Positions 44,830-55,645 of a stretch of 64,000 nt of DNA are shown in pieces; position 1 is the first letter of the stretch; each line of letters starts with the position of its first letter. Source of the DNA: Bordetella sp. LUAb4 (GTDB lineage Bacteria > Pseudomonadota > Gammaproteobacteria > Burkholderiales > Burkholderiaceae_B); the NCBI RefSeq assembly GCF_021325795.1, contig NZ_JAHPZX010000005.1:1-64000 (forward strand), in the 5' to 3' direction. Under the pieces are notes generated by a model. The model was given only the letters and a program-made list of their open reading frames with translations, searched no databases and was not told the origin of the DNA. The translations under genes and the position numbers were made by a program.

Positions 44830-46116
44830 ATGCAGACCCAAATCGCATCATGGGCGCGCGACACCGATTTCGGCCAGGAGGCCGATGCCATTCTGCGGCG
44901 TTGCGTGCACTGCGGCTTTTGCACCGCTACGTGTCCCACCTATCAGGTGCTGGGTGATGAGCTGGACAGCCCGCGTGGCCGCATCTATCTGATCAAGCAG
45001 ATGCTGGAGGGCGCCGCGCCGGGACCGTCGACCCAGACCCACCTGGATCGCTGCCTGACCTGCCGCAATTGCGAAACCACCTGTCCCTCAGGCGTGCAAT
45101 ACGGGCATTTGCTGGACATCGGCCGCAATCTGGTCGAGCAGCGTGTGCCGCGCCCCTGGCGCCAGCGGTTCACCCGTGCCTTGCTGCGCAAGGGCCTGAA
45201 TTCGCCGCTATTCGCACCGGCCTTGCGGCTGGGGCAGGCCGTGCGCGGCCTGTTGCCCGCGAGCTTGCGGCGCAAGGTGCCCGAGCGGCGTGGCGCCGGC
45301 GCCTTGCCGGATACCCGTGGCCATGCGCGCCAGGTGCTGCTGCTGGCGGGCTGCGTGCAGCCGGCCTTGATGCCTACCATCGATGCCGCCACGGTGCGCG
45401 TGCTCGATGCCATCGGCGTGGGCGTGCGCCTGGGCGTGGGGGGCTGCTGCGGTGCCGTGAATTTCCATCTGGATGATCAGGAAGCCGCGCTGCGGCAGAT
45501 GCGCGCCAATATCGACGCGTGGTGGCCGGCCGTGCGCGATGGCGAAGTGGAGGCCATCGTCATGAACGCGTCGGGCTGCGGCGCCATGGTCAAGGAATAC
45601 GCGCATCATCTGCGCCACGATGCCGACTATGCGGAGCGCGCGGCTCGCATCGTGGCCGTGGTGCGCGACGTCTCGGAGATCGTCGCGCCGCACGCCGCGC
45701 AACTGCGCGCGCGCCTGGCCGGCGCCGTGCACGTGGCGCGGCAACATGGTGAAGCGGGACTGCACGATGCGTATGCGCCGATACGCGCGGCTTTCCATCC
45801 GCCGTGCACGCTGCAACATTGGCAGGGACTGCGGCCGCGCACCGAAGCCATGCTGGCCGATCTGGGCTATGAACTGCAGCCCTTCAGCGAGCAGCATCTG
45901 TGCTGTGGTTCGGCGGGTGCGTATTCGGTGCTGAACCCGGACATCTCCATGTCCTTGCGCGACCGCAAGCTGGCGGCCATCGAGCCGGCGCGGCCGGACA
46001 TCATCCTCTCGGCCAACGTCGGCTGCATCGGTCATCTGCAGAGCGGCACGGCCACACCGGTACGGCACTGGATCGAATCGCTGGACGAACGGCTGGCGCA
46101 GGCGATTGCGTCCTGA
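44830..46116 (+). CDS. glcF: Glycolate oxidase iron-sulfur subunit GlcF
   Basis: 428 residues. Two 4Fe-4S motifs: Cys25, 28, 31, 35 (CVHCGFCTATCP) and Cys75, 78, 81, 85 (CLTCRNCETTCP), then two CCG domains with LLAGCVQPALMP, GGCCGAVNFH and HLCCGSAGAYSVL. It carries electrons from GlcDE to the quinone pool at the inner membrane. Only 11 bp separate its stop from the stop of the convergent pntB, with no hairpin between. Confidence 0.95.
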   Translation: MQTQIASWARDTDFGQEADAILRRCVHCGFCTATCPTYQVLGDELDSPRGRIYLIKQMLEGAAPGPSTQTHLDRCLTCRNCETTCPSGVQYGHLLDIGRNLVEQRVPRPWRQRFTRALLRKGLNSPLFAPALRLGQAVRGLLPASLRRKVPERRGAGALPDTRGHARQVLLLAGCVQPALMPTIDAATVRVLDAIGVGVRLGVGGCCGAVNFHLDDQEAALRQMRANIDAWWPAVRDGEVEAIVMNASGCGAMVKEYAHHLRHDADYAERAARIVAVVRDVSEIVAPHAAQLRARLAGAVHVARQHGEAGLHDAYAPIRAAFHPPCTLQHWQGLRPRTEAMLADLGYELQPFSEQHLCCGSAGAYSVLNPDISMSLRDRKLAAIEPARPDIILSANVGCIGHLQSGTATPVRHWIESLDERLAQAIAS

Positions 46117-46127
46117 CGCGGGCGCGC

Positions 46128-47576
46128 CTACTCCACCGCCTTGCCCATGTCCTCGATCACCTTCTTGGCATCGCCGAACACCATCATCGTGCGGTCCATG
46201 TAGAACAGCTCGTTGTCCAGCCCCGCATAGCCGGCCGCCATGGACCGTTTGTTGACGATCACCGTGCGCGCCTTGTAGACCTCCAATATGGGCATCCCGG
46301 CGATGGGCGATTGCGGGTCATTCTTGGCGGCCGGGTTGACGACGTCATTGGCGCCCAGCACCAGCACCACGTCGGTCTGGCCGAACTCACCGTTGATGTC
46401 GTCCATTTCGAACACCTGGTCATACGGCACTTCGGCTTCGGCCAGCAGCACGTTCATATGCCCCGGCATGCGCCCGGCCACCGGATGGATGGCGTATTTC
46501 ACCGTGACGCCCTTGGCGGTCAGCTTGGCCGCGAGCTCCTTCAGCGCATGCTGGGCGCGTGCCACCGCCAGGCCGTAGCCGGGCACGATGATCACCGATT
46601 CGGCGTTCTCCATCAGGAAGGCGGCGTCTTCCGCGCTACCCGATTTGACGCTGCGCTGCGCCGTCGCGCCGCCGGCATCGGCGCCGCCCGCCCCATTGCC
46701 GAAGCCGCCCAGCAGCACGTTGAAGAAAGAGCGGTTCATCGCCTTGCACATGATGTAGGACAGGATGGCGCCCGACGAACCCACCAGCGAGCCCGCGATG
46801 ATCAGCATCGGATTGTCCAGCGAAAAGCCGATGCCGGCAGCCGCCCAGCCTGAATAACTATTGAGCATCGACACCACCACCGGCATGTCGGCCCCGCCGA
46901 TGGGGATGATGATCAGCACGCCCAGCACGAAGGCAATCACCAGCATTACGACGAAAGGCGTCCATTGCGCGGCCCCCGAACTGGTGATGAACCAGATGCC
47001 ATATGCCAGCATCGCCAGGGCCAGCAGCAGATTCAAGGCATGCTGTCCGCGGAACACCACCGGTGCGCCCTGGAACAAGCGGAATTTGTACTTGCCCGAC
47101 AGCTTGCCGAAGGCGATCACCGAGCCGGAGAAGGTGATGGCGCCAACGAAGGAACCGATGAATATTTCGATGCGATTGCCCACCGGCAGACCGCCGTCGG
47201 GCCCGGCGATGCCGAAGGCATGCGGTTCGGCCACTACCGCTACCGCGATGGCGACGGCCGCCAGGCCTATCATGCTGTGCATGAAAGCCACCAGTTCGGG
47301 CATCTTCGTCATCTCCACGCGCAGGGCCATGACGGTACCCAGGCTGCCGCCTATCAGCAGGCCCAAAAGCACCCAGCCCAGGCCCATGGTCGCCGTGCCC
47401 GGGCGTGCCAGCCCGGCGATCAGCGCCGCCGTGGTGAGCACCGCCAAGGTCATGCCGACAATGCCGAAGGCATTGCCGATGCGCGATGTCGTGGGATGGG
47501 ACAGGCCCTTGAGCGCCTGGATGAAGCAGACCGAAGCCAGCAGATAGAGCAGGGTGACCAGATTCAGGGAGATCAT
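46128..47576 (-). CDS. pntB: NAD(P) transhydrogenase subunit beta (PntB)
   Basis: 482 residues. Nine membrane helices (residues 1-265 approximately) followed by the NADP-binding domain III, with [38 protein letters not shown], and [11 protein letters not shown]. Works with PntAA and PntAB to pass hydride from NADH to NADP using the proton gradient. Start ATG overlaps the pntAB stop by 4 bp. Confidence 0.96.
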   Translation of the reverse strand: MISLNLVTLLYLLASVCFIQALKGLSHPTTSRIGNAFGIVGMTLAVLTTAALIAGLARPGTATMGLGWVLLGLLIGGSLGTVMALRVEMTKMPELVAFMHSMIGLAAVAIAVAVVAEPHAFGIAGPDGGLPVGNRIEIFIGSFVGAITFSGSVIAFGKLSGKYKFRLFQGAPVVFRGQHALNLLLALAMLAYGIWFITSSGAAQWTPFVVMLVIAFVLGVLIIIPIGGADMPVVVSMLNSYSGWAAAGIGFSLDNPMLIIAGSLVGSSGAILSYIMCKAMNRSFFNVLLGGFGNGAGGADAGGATAQRSVKSGSAEDAAFLMENAESVIIVPGYGLAVARAQHALKELAAKLTAKGVTVKYAIHPVAGRMPGHMNVLLAEAEVPYDQVFEMDDINGEFGQTDVVLVLGANDVVNPAAKNDPQSPIAGMPILEVYKARTVIVNKRSMAAGYAGLDNELFYMDRTMMVFGDAKKVIEDMGKAVE

Positions 47577-47911
47577 CGCTGGCCTCCCTTGGCTACCGTC
47601 GCCGCCGCGGCAGGAGCGGGGCGTTCCTTCTTCTTGAACATCTGCAGCATGCGCCGTGTGACCAGGAAGCCGCCGAAGACATTGACGGCGGCCAAAGCCA
47701 CGGCCAGCACGCCCATGGCGCGCGCCAGTCCGCCTTCGGTCAGTGCGGCCGCCAGCATCGCGCCGACGATGATGATGGCCGAAATCGCATTGGTCACGGC
47801 CATCAGCGGCGTATGCAGGGCCGGCGTGACGTTCCACACCACGTGGTAGCCGACGTACACGGCCAGCACGAAGATGATGAGATTGATGAGGGTAGGGCTG
47901 ATGGTGTCCAT
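47573..47911 (-). CDS. pntAB: NAD(P) transhydrogenase subunit alpha part 2 (PntAB)
   Basis: 112 residues with three to four membrane helices: [20 protein letters not shown], the [16 protein letters not shown] helix and [23 protein letters not shown]. This is the membrane domain that is fused to the C terminus of PntA in E. coli but separate here, as in Rhodospirillum. C terminus is Lys/Pro/Ala-rich. It begins directly after the pntAA stop codon. Confidence 0.95.
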   Translation of the reverse strand: MDTISPTLINLIIFVLAVYVGYHVVWNVTPALHTPLMAVTNAISAIIIVGAMLAAALTEGGLARAMGVLAVALAAVNVFGGFLVTRRMLQMFKKKERPAPAAAATVAKGGQR

Positions 47912-49030
47912 TCACGCACTCCGCAAAACGTTGCCGCCTTCGCAGACCAGGCAGGCCGCGACGATTTCATCTTCGCGCTGGATCGCCAGCGCGCCATCCG
48001 CGGCGGTGATCAGCTTGAGAAAATCGAGCAGGTTGCGCGCATACAGCGCCGAGGCGTCGGTGGCGACCAGGGCCGGCAGATTGGTCAGTCCCACCAGGGT
48101 GACGCCATGTTTTTCCACCACGCGATCCTTTTCCGTGAGCGGGCAGTTACCGCCGCGTTCGACGGCCAGGTCGACCAGGACCGATCCCGGCTTCATGGCT
48201 TGCACGGTTTCCGCACTGACCAGGGTGGGCGCGGGCCGGCCCGGGATCAACGCGGTGGTGACGATGATGTCGGCCTGGCGGCAGCGTTCGGACACCAGGG
48301 CCGCCTGGCGCGCCATCCACGCAGCCGGCATGGGCCGCGCATAACCGCCCGTGCCTTGGGCAATCTCGCGTTCTTCGTCGGTTTCGAAAGGCACGTCGAT
48401 GAACTTGGCGCCCAACGATTCCACCTGTTCGCGCGCGGCGGGGCGTACGTCGGACGCTTCCACCACCGCGCCCAGGCGGCGCGCCGTCGCGATGGCCTGC
48501 AGGCCGGCGACACCCGCGCCAAGAATCACGGCGCGCGCGGCCTTCAAGGTGCCGGCGGCGGTCATCATCATGGGGAACAGGCGGCCGTAATAGTGCGCGG
48601 CCAGCAGCACCGCCTTGTAGCCGGCCAGGTTGGCCTGCGAGGACAGCACGTCCAGCGCCTGTGCCCGCGTGATGCGGGGCGCCGCTTCCAGCGCAAAGCC
48701 GGTTACGCCGGTGGCGGCCAGCGCCGCCAGGCCCGCGGCGTCGAAGGGATCCAGCATGCCGGCCACGACCGCGCCTGATTTGAGCAGGCCCAGTTCAGGA
48801 CCGGCCGGCGCGCGCACCTTGAGCACCAGCTCCGCGCCCATGGCTTGCGCCGTCGATCCCAGGCTGGCGCCCGCCGCGGTGTAGGCTTCATCGGGGTAAC
48901 GGGCTGCCGTGCCTGCGCCCTGTTCGACGCAGACCGCGTGTCCCGCGGCCACATACTTCTTCACCGTCTCCGGTGTTGCAGCGACGCGAGTTTCACCCGG
49001 CAGGGTCTCGCGTGGAACTCCGACTATCAT
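47912..49030 (-). CDS. pntAA: NAD(P) transhydrogenase subunit alpha part 1 (PntAA)
   Basis: 372 residues from MIVGVPRETLPGETRVA; the open frame continues to 49714 without support. Soluble NAD-binding domain I, related to alanine dehydrogenase: AVILGAGVAGLQAIATARRLGA (NAD-binding Rossmann), SQANLAGYKAVL, and VDLAVERGGNCPLT. First gene of the pntAA-pntAB-pntB operon. A copy of the dispersed palindromic element lies just upstream of its start. Confidence 0.95.
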   Translation of the reverse strand: MIVGVPRETLPGETRVAATPETVKKYVAAGHAVCVEQGAGTAARYPDEAYTAAGASLGSTAQAMGAELVLKVRAPAGPELGLLKSGAVVAGMLDPFDAAGLAALAATGVTGFALEAAPRITRAQALDVLSSQANLAGYKAVLLAAHYYGRLFPMMMTAAGTLKAARAVILGAGVAGLQAIATARRLGAVVEASDVRPAAREQVESLGAKFIDVPFETDEEREIAQGTGGYARPMPAAWMARQAALVSERCRQADIIVTTALIPGRPAPTLVSAETVQAMKPGSVLVDLAVERGGNCPLTEKDRVVEKHGVTLVGLTNLPALVATDASALYARNLLDFLKLITAADGALAIQREDEIVAACLVCEGGNVLRSA

Positions 49031-49052
49031 GAATCCTCCAGAAGTGGCCCCA

Positions 49053-49086
49053 GTACCGCGCCGGGCGCGGCCCCCTGCAGGGGCGG
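49053..49086. repeat. Dispersed palindromic element, copy 3 (short)
   Basis: GTACCGCGCCGGGCGCGGCC followed by CCCTGCAGGGGCGG. It matches the first half of the elements at 599 and 40281 but lacks the CGACACCCGC part. It sits 23 bp upstream of the pntAA start codon, in the pntAA-mnmA divergent region. Confidence 0.6.
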
Positions 49087-49189
49087 TTTGCATTTCAAGG
49101 TGATGCCGTGTAGCGGTATTGCCGGGTGACATGATGCCGTGTTTGGGGCACTTTGTGGGGCTTATCGGGGCCGGGTGGGGGCACGGGGC

Positions 49190-49195
49190 TAAAAT
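49190..49195 (+). promoter_or_regulatory. Candidate -10 element of mnmA
   Basis: TAAAAT 37 bp before the mnmA ATG, in otherwise very GC-rich sequence. No convincing -35 at 17 bp. Confidence 0.35.
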
Positions 49196-49231
49196 GCCAG
49201 TCTTCCTCCTGGTTTTTGCTTTTCTCTTCTT

Positions 49232-50344
49232 ATGTCGCATTCCTCCTCCAAAGGCCGTGTCGTCGTCGGCATGTCCGGCGGCGTCGATTCCTCCGTCACC
49301 GCCTGGCTGTTGAAGCAGCAGGGCTATGAAGTCGTCGGTCTGTTCATGAAGAACTGGGAGGACGATGACGATTCCGAATATTGCTCGACGCGTCAGGACT
49401 GGCTGGATGCCGCCAGCGTGGCGGACCTGATCGGTGTGGACATCGAGGCGGTGAACTTCGCTGCCGAATACAAGGACCGCGTATTCGCCGACTTCCTGCG
49501 TGAATACTCGGCCGGTCGCACGCCCAATCCCGATGTCCTGTGCAACGCCGAGATCAAGTTCAAGGCTTTCCTTGATCACGCCATGACCCTGGGCGCCGAG
49601 CGTATCGCGACCGGGCACTATGCACGGGTGCGCCGCGTCGACGAGGCCGCCGGCCCGCGCTTCGAATTGCTCAAGGCACTGGACGCCAGCAAGGACCAGA
49701 GCTATTTCCTGCATCGCCTGAACCAGGCGCAGCTGGCGCGCACCCTGTTCCCGCTAGGCGAAATCCCCAAGACCGAAGTGCGCCGCATCGCCCACGAAAT
49801 CGGCTTGCACAACGCCGCGAAGAAGGATTCCACGGGCATCTGTTTTATCGGTGAGCGGCCGTTCCGCGAGTTTCTCAATCGCTACCTGCCTACCGAGCCG
49901 GGGCCCATCCTGACGCCGGAAGGCAAGCGCGTCGGTACGCATGAGGGGTTGTCGTTCTACACGCTGGGCCAGCGCAAGGGCTTGGGTGTGGGGGGCGTGA
50001 AAGGGGCGCAGCGCGAAGACGGCACGGCTGACGCCTGGTACTCCGCCAGGAAGGATCTGGCAACGAACACGCTATATGTGGTGCAGGGGCACGACCATCC
50101 CTGGCTTTTGGGCAAGACATTGACCACGCAGGACGCCAGCTGGGTGGCGGGTGCACCGCCCGTGGCGGGTCTGTATGGCGCCAAGGCCCGCTATCGCCAG
50201 GCCGATGCGGCCTGCACGCTGCGCGACGGGACGGCGGATGGTTTTGCGCTGGATTTCGAGCAGGCGCAATGGGCGGTCACGCCAGGGCAGTCGGCCGTGC
50301 TGTATGACGGTGATGTCTGCCTGGGTGGGGGGATTATCGTTTAG
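49232..50344 (+). CDS. mnmA: tRNA 2-thiouridylase MnmA
   Basis: 370 residues. Thiolates U34 of tRNA-Lys, Glu and Gln using ATP and sulfur relayed from IscS/Tus. The PP-loop [17 protein letters not shown] at the N terminus; catalytic Cys104 in [12 protein letters not shown] and Cys204 in [14 protein letters not shown] and KDQSYFL blocks between. Ends in the usual CLGGGIIV. Monocistronic, with a strong terminator after it. Confidence 0.97.
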   Translation: MSHSSSKGRVVVGMSGGVDSSVTAWLLKQQGYEVVGLFMKNWEDDDDSEYCSTRQDWLDAASVADLIGVDIEAVNFAAEYKDRVFADFLREYSAGRTPNPDVLCNAEIKFKAFLDHAMTLGAERIATGHYARVRRVDEAAGPRFELLKALDASKDQSYFLHRLNQAQLARTLFPLGEIPKTEVRRIAHEIGLHNAAKKDSTGICFIGERPFREFLNRYLPTEPGPILTPEGKRVGTHEGLSFYTLGQRKGLGVGGVKGAQREDGTADAWYSARKDLATNTLYVVQGHDHPWLLGKTLTTQDASWVAGAPPVAGLYGAKARYRQADAACTLRDGTADGFALDFEQAQWAVTPGQSAVLYDGDVCLGGGIIV

Positions 50345-50410
50345 CGTTGGCTTTGGCTTTGGCTTTGCTCAGACCGCGGCGTCCACGTTCGCAACAACGT
50401 CAGCCCCAAT

Positions 50411-50443
50411 AAAAAACGCATCCGTCAGGATGCGTTTTTTATT
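50411..50443. terminator. Bidirectional terminator between mnmA and the GST gene
   Basis: AAAAAACGCATCC (50411-50423), loop GTCA, GGATGCGTTTTTT (50428-50440): a perfect 13-bp stem with A and T tracts. Confidence 0.92.
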
Positions 50444-50454
50444 GCCGGGCCGGC

Positions 50455-51066
50455 TCAGGCCGCGGGCGGAACCGTATCGATGAACGAGTTGCGCGTCATC
50501 AGCTTCTCATACAGCCGCGCCAGATTGGCATGGCCTTCGCGCCAGTCAAGCGTGGCGAAGCGCAGTTCCAGGTAGCCGATGGCGCACCCGACGGCCACGT
50601 CGGCCAGGCTGTAATTGATCCCCATGCAGTGCGCATGCTCGCCCAGGCTCTTGTCCATGGCATCCAGGCTGGCGTGGATCTTGGAATACTGGCGGCTGAT
50701 CCAGTCCGGGCTTTGCTGCGCCTCGGGACGCTGCTTTTCCTTGACGATGGCGACACAAGCATCCAGGACGCCGTCGGCGATGGCTTCCCAGCACTTGACG
50801 GCGGCACGGTCGCGGCCGGACTGCGGGATCAGCCGGGCGACCGGCGACAAGGTGTCCAGGTATTCGACGATCACGCGCGAATCGAACAGCGCGCCGCCGT
50901 CTTCCATGACCAGGCAGGGCACTTTTCCTAGCGGGTTGTATTGCTGGATCTTGGTGTCGGGCGACCAGACGTTCTCGACATCCATCCGGTAATCGAGTTT
51001 TTTCTCCGCCATGACGACACGCACTTTACGTACGTAAGGGCTGGTATGAGAACCGATAAGTTTCAT
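50455..51066 (-). CDS. Glutathione S-transferase family protein
   Basis: 203 residues. Thioredoxin-like N-terminal domain (1-78): MKLIGSHTSPYVRKVRVVMAE, PLGKVPCLVMEDG with the cis-Pro, FDSRVIVEYLD with the glutathione-binding Asp-Ser; helical C-terminal domain (88-200) with YSLADVAVGCAIGYLELR. Ser9 in SPYVRKV is the likely thiol-activating residue, as in bacterial beta/zeta-like GSTs. Substrate unknown. It diverges from purB across 169 bp. Confidence 0.92.
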   Translation of the reverse strand: MKLIGSHTSPYVRKVRVVMAEKKLDYRMDVENVWSPDTKIQQYNPLGKVPCLVMEDGGALFDSRVIVEYLDTLSPVARLIPQSGRDRAAVKCWEAIADGVLDACVAIVKEKQRPEAQQSPDWISRQYSKIHASLDAMDKSLGEHAHCMGINYSLADVAVGCAIGYLELRFATLDWREGHANLARLYEKLMTRNSFIDTVPPAA

Positions 51067-51187
51067 GGTGTCACTGTCATAGTCGGAAAGCGGCCGCAGT
51101 ATAGCAGGATGCCGCCGTAATGATTGGAGGGCGGGTGCCGGTCCGGCGCGCCAGGCGGCGCGGTCGGGGTGGGGCGGCCACGGATGA

Positions 51188-52612
<1,425 letters not shown>

Positions 52613-52698
52613 GTCGTACCGCCGCGGATTCGCGGCAAGACCTTTGCAATCGCTGTTCTGATTGCACTGCGGTCGCCCAAGTGCCTCTGAACTGGACG

Positions 52699-52741
52699 AC
52701 GCCCCCAAGCTGGATGTGAATCCGGCTTTGGGGCGTTTTTC
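52699..52741 (+). terminator. Terminator of purB
   Basis: ACGCCCC (52699-52705) pairs with GGGGCGT (52730-52736), extended inside by GGAT/ATCC pairing, and is followed by TTTTC. Confidence 0.8.
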
Positions 52742-53003
52742 GTTTCGGGTGGGTGTATTTCCTTTGGGACGGGTGCCCGTCAGCCCCTTCGCGGAATATG
52801 CCGTGGGAAAAATTGGGTTACTCGTACACACGGCTTTGTATCTATTTCCATAGCCCTTTAGCCAGTTTGCGTTCCCGTGGCGACGCGGTTTTATCCCGTC
52901 AACGTAATGATCTCCATAGGGAAGAAGGGCTGATTGCGCCCAGTGGGACGGGCCAGGCACGCCACTTGCGTATGGACACCATCCACAGCAACTGCGAAAC
53001 GTA
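52742..53003. other. Intergenic stretch, no feature recognised
   Basis: About 260 bp between the purB terminator and a short hypothetical gene. Base composition is more AT-rich than the neighbouring genes (e.g. 52800-52870). No gene with a credible ribosome site and no structured RNA is apparent. Confidence 0.4.
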
Positions 53004-53225
53004 ATGGAAGTTTTTGCAAAAAATTCGAATGGGTGGGGAGCCACCTTGCTGGTCGATCCGGCCGAGAACGGGAAATACAACTGGCGAATCATGGTGGAAG
53101 ACAGGCGCTCCGCGCCCCCGTCACTCCGCTTCATTGTTTCGCCGGCGAGTTTCACGTCCGTCGGAGAAAGTATCGACGACGGCCGGGCGGTGCTGGAAGC
53201 CCTGACTCCCGACGATTTGAATTGA
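53004..53225 (+). CDS. Hypothetical protein, 73 residues
   Basis: MEVFAKNSNGWGATLLVDP at the N terminus and a C-terminal GESIDDGRAVLEALTPDD. Not recognised. It is soluble and mildly acidic, with a pattern of short beta strands (GKYNWRIMVEDR, LRFIVSPASF). No Shine-Dalgarno sequence precedes the ATG, so expression is uncertain. It is 93 bp ahead of the cysteine-rich small gene on the same strand. Confidence 0.45.
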   Translation: MEVFAKNSNGWGATLLVDPAENGKYNWRIMVEDRRSAPPSLRFIVSPASFTSVGESIDDGRAVLEALTPDDLN

Positions 53226-53318
53226 CAACCATCTACCCGTTTTTCCGTCTTCTTTGCGCTGCGGACGGAGGCGAGCTGCCGCTTCCGTTTATATCTACCT
53301 CGATACATGGAGAATAAT

Positions 53319-53648
53319 ATGAGTGCCATGATGTGCCTGCCTTGCCAGAGCATTGCCGTCGCGACTTCCGGGCTGCAAGCCCATCCCAGCCTGGTGCATG
53401 AGGGCTTCGTCCGACCCACGGAGAAGCATCGCGAGAATCACCGCGAGGATCGTTATCGTTGCTCCTGCTGCCACACGCAGTGGGTGCGCGAAACCGATCG
53501 CTGGGGCATGGATATGGGTTTCCGCCTGGCTCCGGTGCAAACCGGCGCGCGGCCCCGCTTCATTTATACCGAGACGCCTGCACGCATGGCTGAAAAGCGT
53601 ATATATCAAGTGCCGGCGACCGAGGGGGAAGGGGTACAGAGGGTTTAA
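53319..53648 (+). CDS. Hypothetical cysteine-rich protein, 109 residues
   Basis: Start ATG 53319 has GGAG six bases upstream; an ATG at 53307 overlaps that site and is unlikely. Cys pairs CLPC (residues 6-9) and CSCC (near 47-50) with a following His suggest a small zinc-ribbon-like fold: YRCSCCHTQWVRETDRW. The rest is polar and basic. Not recognised as a known family. It ends before a strong terminator. Confidence 0.6.
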   Translation: MSAMMCLPCQSIAVATSGLQAHPSLVHEGFVRPTEKHRENHREDRYRCSCCHTQWVRETDRWGMDMGFRLAPVQTGARPRFIYTETPARMAEKRIYQVPATEGEGVQRV

Positions 53649-53731
53649 ACCCGGGCAGATGGCAGCGCTTGGAGGCTGTCATCTGGTTTGCCGGATTGCT
53701 GCACGGAAGTATGAGTACAAGCATTGGGGAG

Positions 53732-53762
53732 AAAAAAAGCCACGCTGAGCGTGGCTTTTTTT
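53732..53762. terminator. Bidirectional terminator
   Basis: AAAAAAAGCCACGC (53732-53745), loop TGA, GCGTGGCTTTTTTT (53749-53762): perfect 14-bp stem. It closes the cysteine-rich gene on the plus strand and the 25-residue gene on the minus strand. Confidence 0.92.
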
Positions 53763-53796
53763 CGTATGCCGGAAGGCGGCGATTAGTGCCAGGCTG

Positions 53797-53874
53797 TCAG
53801 ATCACATGGAAAAGCCACAGCAGGATAATCAAGGGGATGGGAATGCCCAGTAGCCAAAGCAGAATGCCGCGCAT
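53797..53874 (-). CDS. Small hydrophobic membrane protein, 25 residues
   Basis: Begins MRGILLWLLGIPIP and ends LLWLFHVI. Nearly the whole peptide is one membrane helix with a Gly-Ile-Pro-Ile-Pro kink. The start codon has AAGGAG six bases upstream, one of the best ribosome sites in the window, and a terminator follows 35 bp after the stop. Similar one-helix peptides occur in Burkholderiales and Pseudomonas genomes (from general knowledge). Function unknown. Confidence 0.7.
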   Translation of the reverse strand: MRGILLWLLGIPIPLIILLWLFHVI

Positions 53875-53957
53875 GTCGGTCTCCTTATGCAAATCCGGTC
53901 GGCGTTGACCGTTCATCCGGCTATATGCAAGGAGCGTGCCCGTCCGTGCGCCCGGGT

Positions 53958-54293
53958 TCAGTGCAGGCCGTTGTCAGCCTCGTCGCTCAAGGCCAGCAGG
54001 GCCAGGGCGGCGGCGTAGGCGGTCTCATTGGCGCACAGGAACACGGCGATATCATTGGGGTTGATGTTCTCCAGTACATCGAGAACCTGGCTCTCCGCGC
54101 TGTCGGCGTCAGTGACCGCGGTAGCGTGGATTTCGCCGCCGGATTCCAATTCCTCGGGCGGAACGATGTGCGCGATCGCATTCAAATCCGGCGCGCTGAT
54201 CACGGCGTAGGTGCGAATTGCCTCGCCGTCGAGCGTGGTGTGCATAGCGATGCCGCCGACGATGTCCTGACGGTGGGTGCTGATAATTTCCAT
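53958..54293 (-). CDS. Hypothetical protein, 111 residues
   Basis: From MEIISTHRQDIVGGIAMHT (AGGTGA upstream); an ATG at 54317 gives eight more residues. Acidic and soluble, with TTLDGEAIRTYAVISAPDLN and a C-terminal IAVFLCANETAYAAALALLAL helix. Not recognised. It is divergent from the cold-shock gene and 84 bp upstream of the 25-residue gene on the same strand, with which it might be co-transcribed. Confidence 0.55.
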   Translation of the reverse strand: MEIISTHRQDIVGGIAMHTTLDGEAIRTYAVISAPDLNAIAHIVPPEELESGGEIHATAVTDADSAESQVLDVLENINPNDIAVFLCANETAYAAALALLALSDEADNGLH

Positions 54294-54494
54294 GGGTTCA
54301 CCTGGGTTGGATTGCATACTCCGAATGCGGTATTGCTTAAAAAATAAGCAGCATTACCGGAGCGTGTAGTGAAATATTCGCCAAACGTGGGGTTATAAGC
54401 GCGTGTAAGTGCAACGTGTAGTAAGTGTGACCTTTAGTTTTTCGACGCCTGTAGCATCCAGTTTCAATTAAAGCTATTTTCCACGAAAATGTTT

Positions 54495-54523
54495 TTGACT
54501 TAAACCATCGACAGTCTCATAGT
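54495..54523 (+). promoter_or_regulatory. Promoter of the cold-shock gene
   Basis: TTGACT at 54495-54500, a 17-bp spacer, and CATAGT at 54518-54523: a near-consensus sigma-70 promoter. The start would be near 54530, leaving a leader of about 130 nt before the csp ATG, as in cold-inducible csp mRNAs. Confidence 0.7.
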
Positions 54524-54660
54524 GTCGTCGAGGTTTTCAAGCGTGCGGTATTTGTACAGTTGTTGAGTTCTTCCCGGTCTCCCTATTGTCATGTTCCCTT
54601 GCTTGAATGCGCTCCTATCCCGGGCTTTTGATTGCCCTATTTATGCAAGGACACGACGGT

Positions 54661-54867
54661 ATGGAAGAAACCGGCATCGTTAAGTGGTTCAACTCTGAAA
54701 AGGGTTATGGCTTCATTACCCCGGATGCGGGTGGCAAGGATCTGTTCGCTCACTTCTCCGAAATCCAAGGCGCGGGTTTCCGTTCCCTGGAAGAGAACCA
54801 GCGCGTCAGCTATGTCGTTGCTAACGGCCCCAAGGGTCCGCAAGCTACCAAAATTCAGCCGCAGTAA
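54661..54867 (+). CDS. Cold-shock domain protein (CspA family)
   Basis: 68 residues from [22 protein letters not shown]/ssDNA-binding OB fold with RNP1 (KGYGFI) and RNP2 (LFAHFSEI; here Ala replaces the usual Val). Acts as an RNA chaperone. AAGGA is nine bases before the ATG. The long leader and strong promoter suggest cold or growth-phase control by mRNA structure. Terminator 49 bp after the stop. Confidence 0.95.
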   Translation: MEETGIVKWFNSEKGYGFITPDAGGKDLFAHFSEIQGAGFRSLEENQRVSYVVANGPKGPQATKIQPQ

Positions 54868-54915
54868 GCTGCTGAAGACCAACTTTAGCGGCTCTATGAG
54901 CGGCTGAAGTGAGGG

Positions 54916-54943
54916 AAGCCCCGTCATCGTCGGGGCTTTTTTT
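54916..54943 (+). terminator. Terminator of the cold-shock gene
   Basis: AAGCCCCG (54916-54923), loop TCATCGT, CGGGGCTT (54931-54938), then TTTTT. Confidence 0.88.
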
Positions 54944-55120
54944 ATGGCTTGCAAGCTGCTGCGAGCTCTTCTGCGCCGCAATGCTGCCCGCCGCCGCTGC
55001 TTTTTTACAACGTCACGACCCAATGCGCCACCCTTATGGCGTGACGCCGCCGCCCAGCCCGATCGCCGGCTTGGCGCTCGGTGATAATGAGAAAAATTCC
55101 GAAAGACTGGAGCGTGGGTT

Positions 55121-55450
55121 GTGATGAGCATGACGGGCACCCTTGGAGCTGCCTTGAGCACAGGGATCTGGAGCCTGATCGCCGGCACGGCGTTGGCATG
55201 GCTGTGCGAAGCCTGGCTGCGCCGTCAGGCCTGGCCGCATGGCCTGCTGTGGGCGGGGCGAATTGTTATCGTGGCTGCCATCGTCTTGTTTCCGCAGGGC
55301 TTGCGGCTCTGGTTTCCCGGTCCGTTCGTGAACCAGTACCTGCCTCATACCTTGACCAATATCGAGCTCCGCTTACTGGTGAAAATTGCTCTCGGTGCGT
55401 CTGTTTTGGGGGTCATCGTGGCCGCCTTTTACGATCCTGGCGTGAAATAA
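55121..55450 (+). CDS. Hypothetical membrane protein, 109 residues
   Basis: Three predicted membrane helices: about 8-28 (ALSTGIWSLIAGTALAWL), 41-60 (LLWAGRIVIVAAIVLF) and 84-103 (LVKIALGASVLGVIVAAFY). Not recognised. Starts GTG 55121, ATG 55124 or ATG 55130 are all possible; TGGAG at 55108 fits the first two. It stands alone. Confidence 0.6.
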   Translation: MMSMTGTLGAALSTGIWSLIAGTALAWLCEAWLRRQAWPHGLLWAGRIVIVAAIVLFPQGLRLWFPGPFVNQYLPHTLTNIELRLLVKIALGASVLGVIVAAFYDPGVK

Positions 55451-55645
55451 AAATGTCGCGGAGATAATGTCTCTAGTCGAATACAAATAATGCTTTGGAT
55501 GCCAATACTACGTATCTTTATGTAAATTTTAAGCGCCGAGATAATCCCTGGGATGACCGTAATTAGTACGGGTTTGCCCTAGGATATAACGTCTCCAGCA
55601 GTGAGGTAGCTGGTGTGTGACGCAATTTGGGCCTCCTATTTTTGG

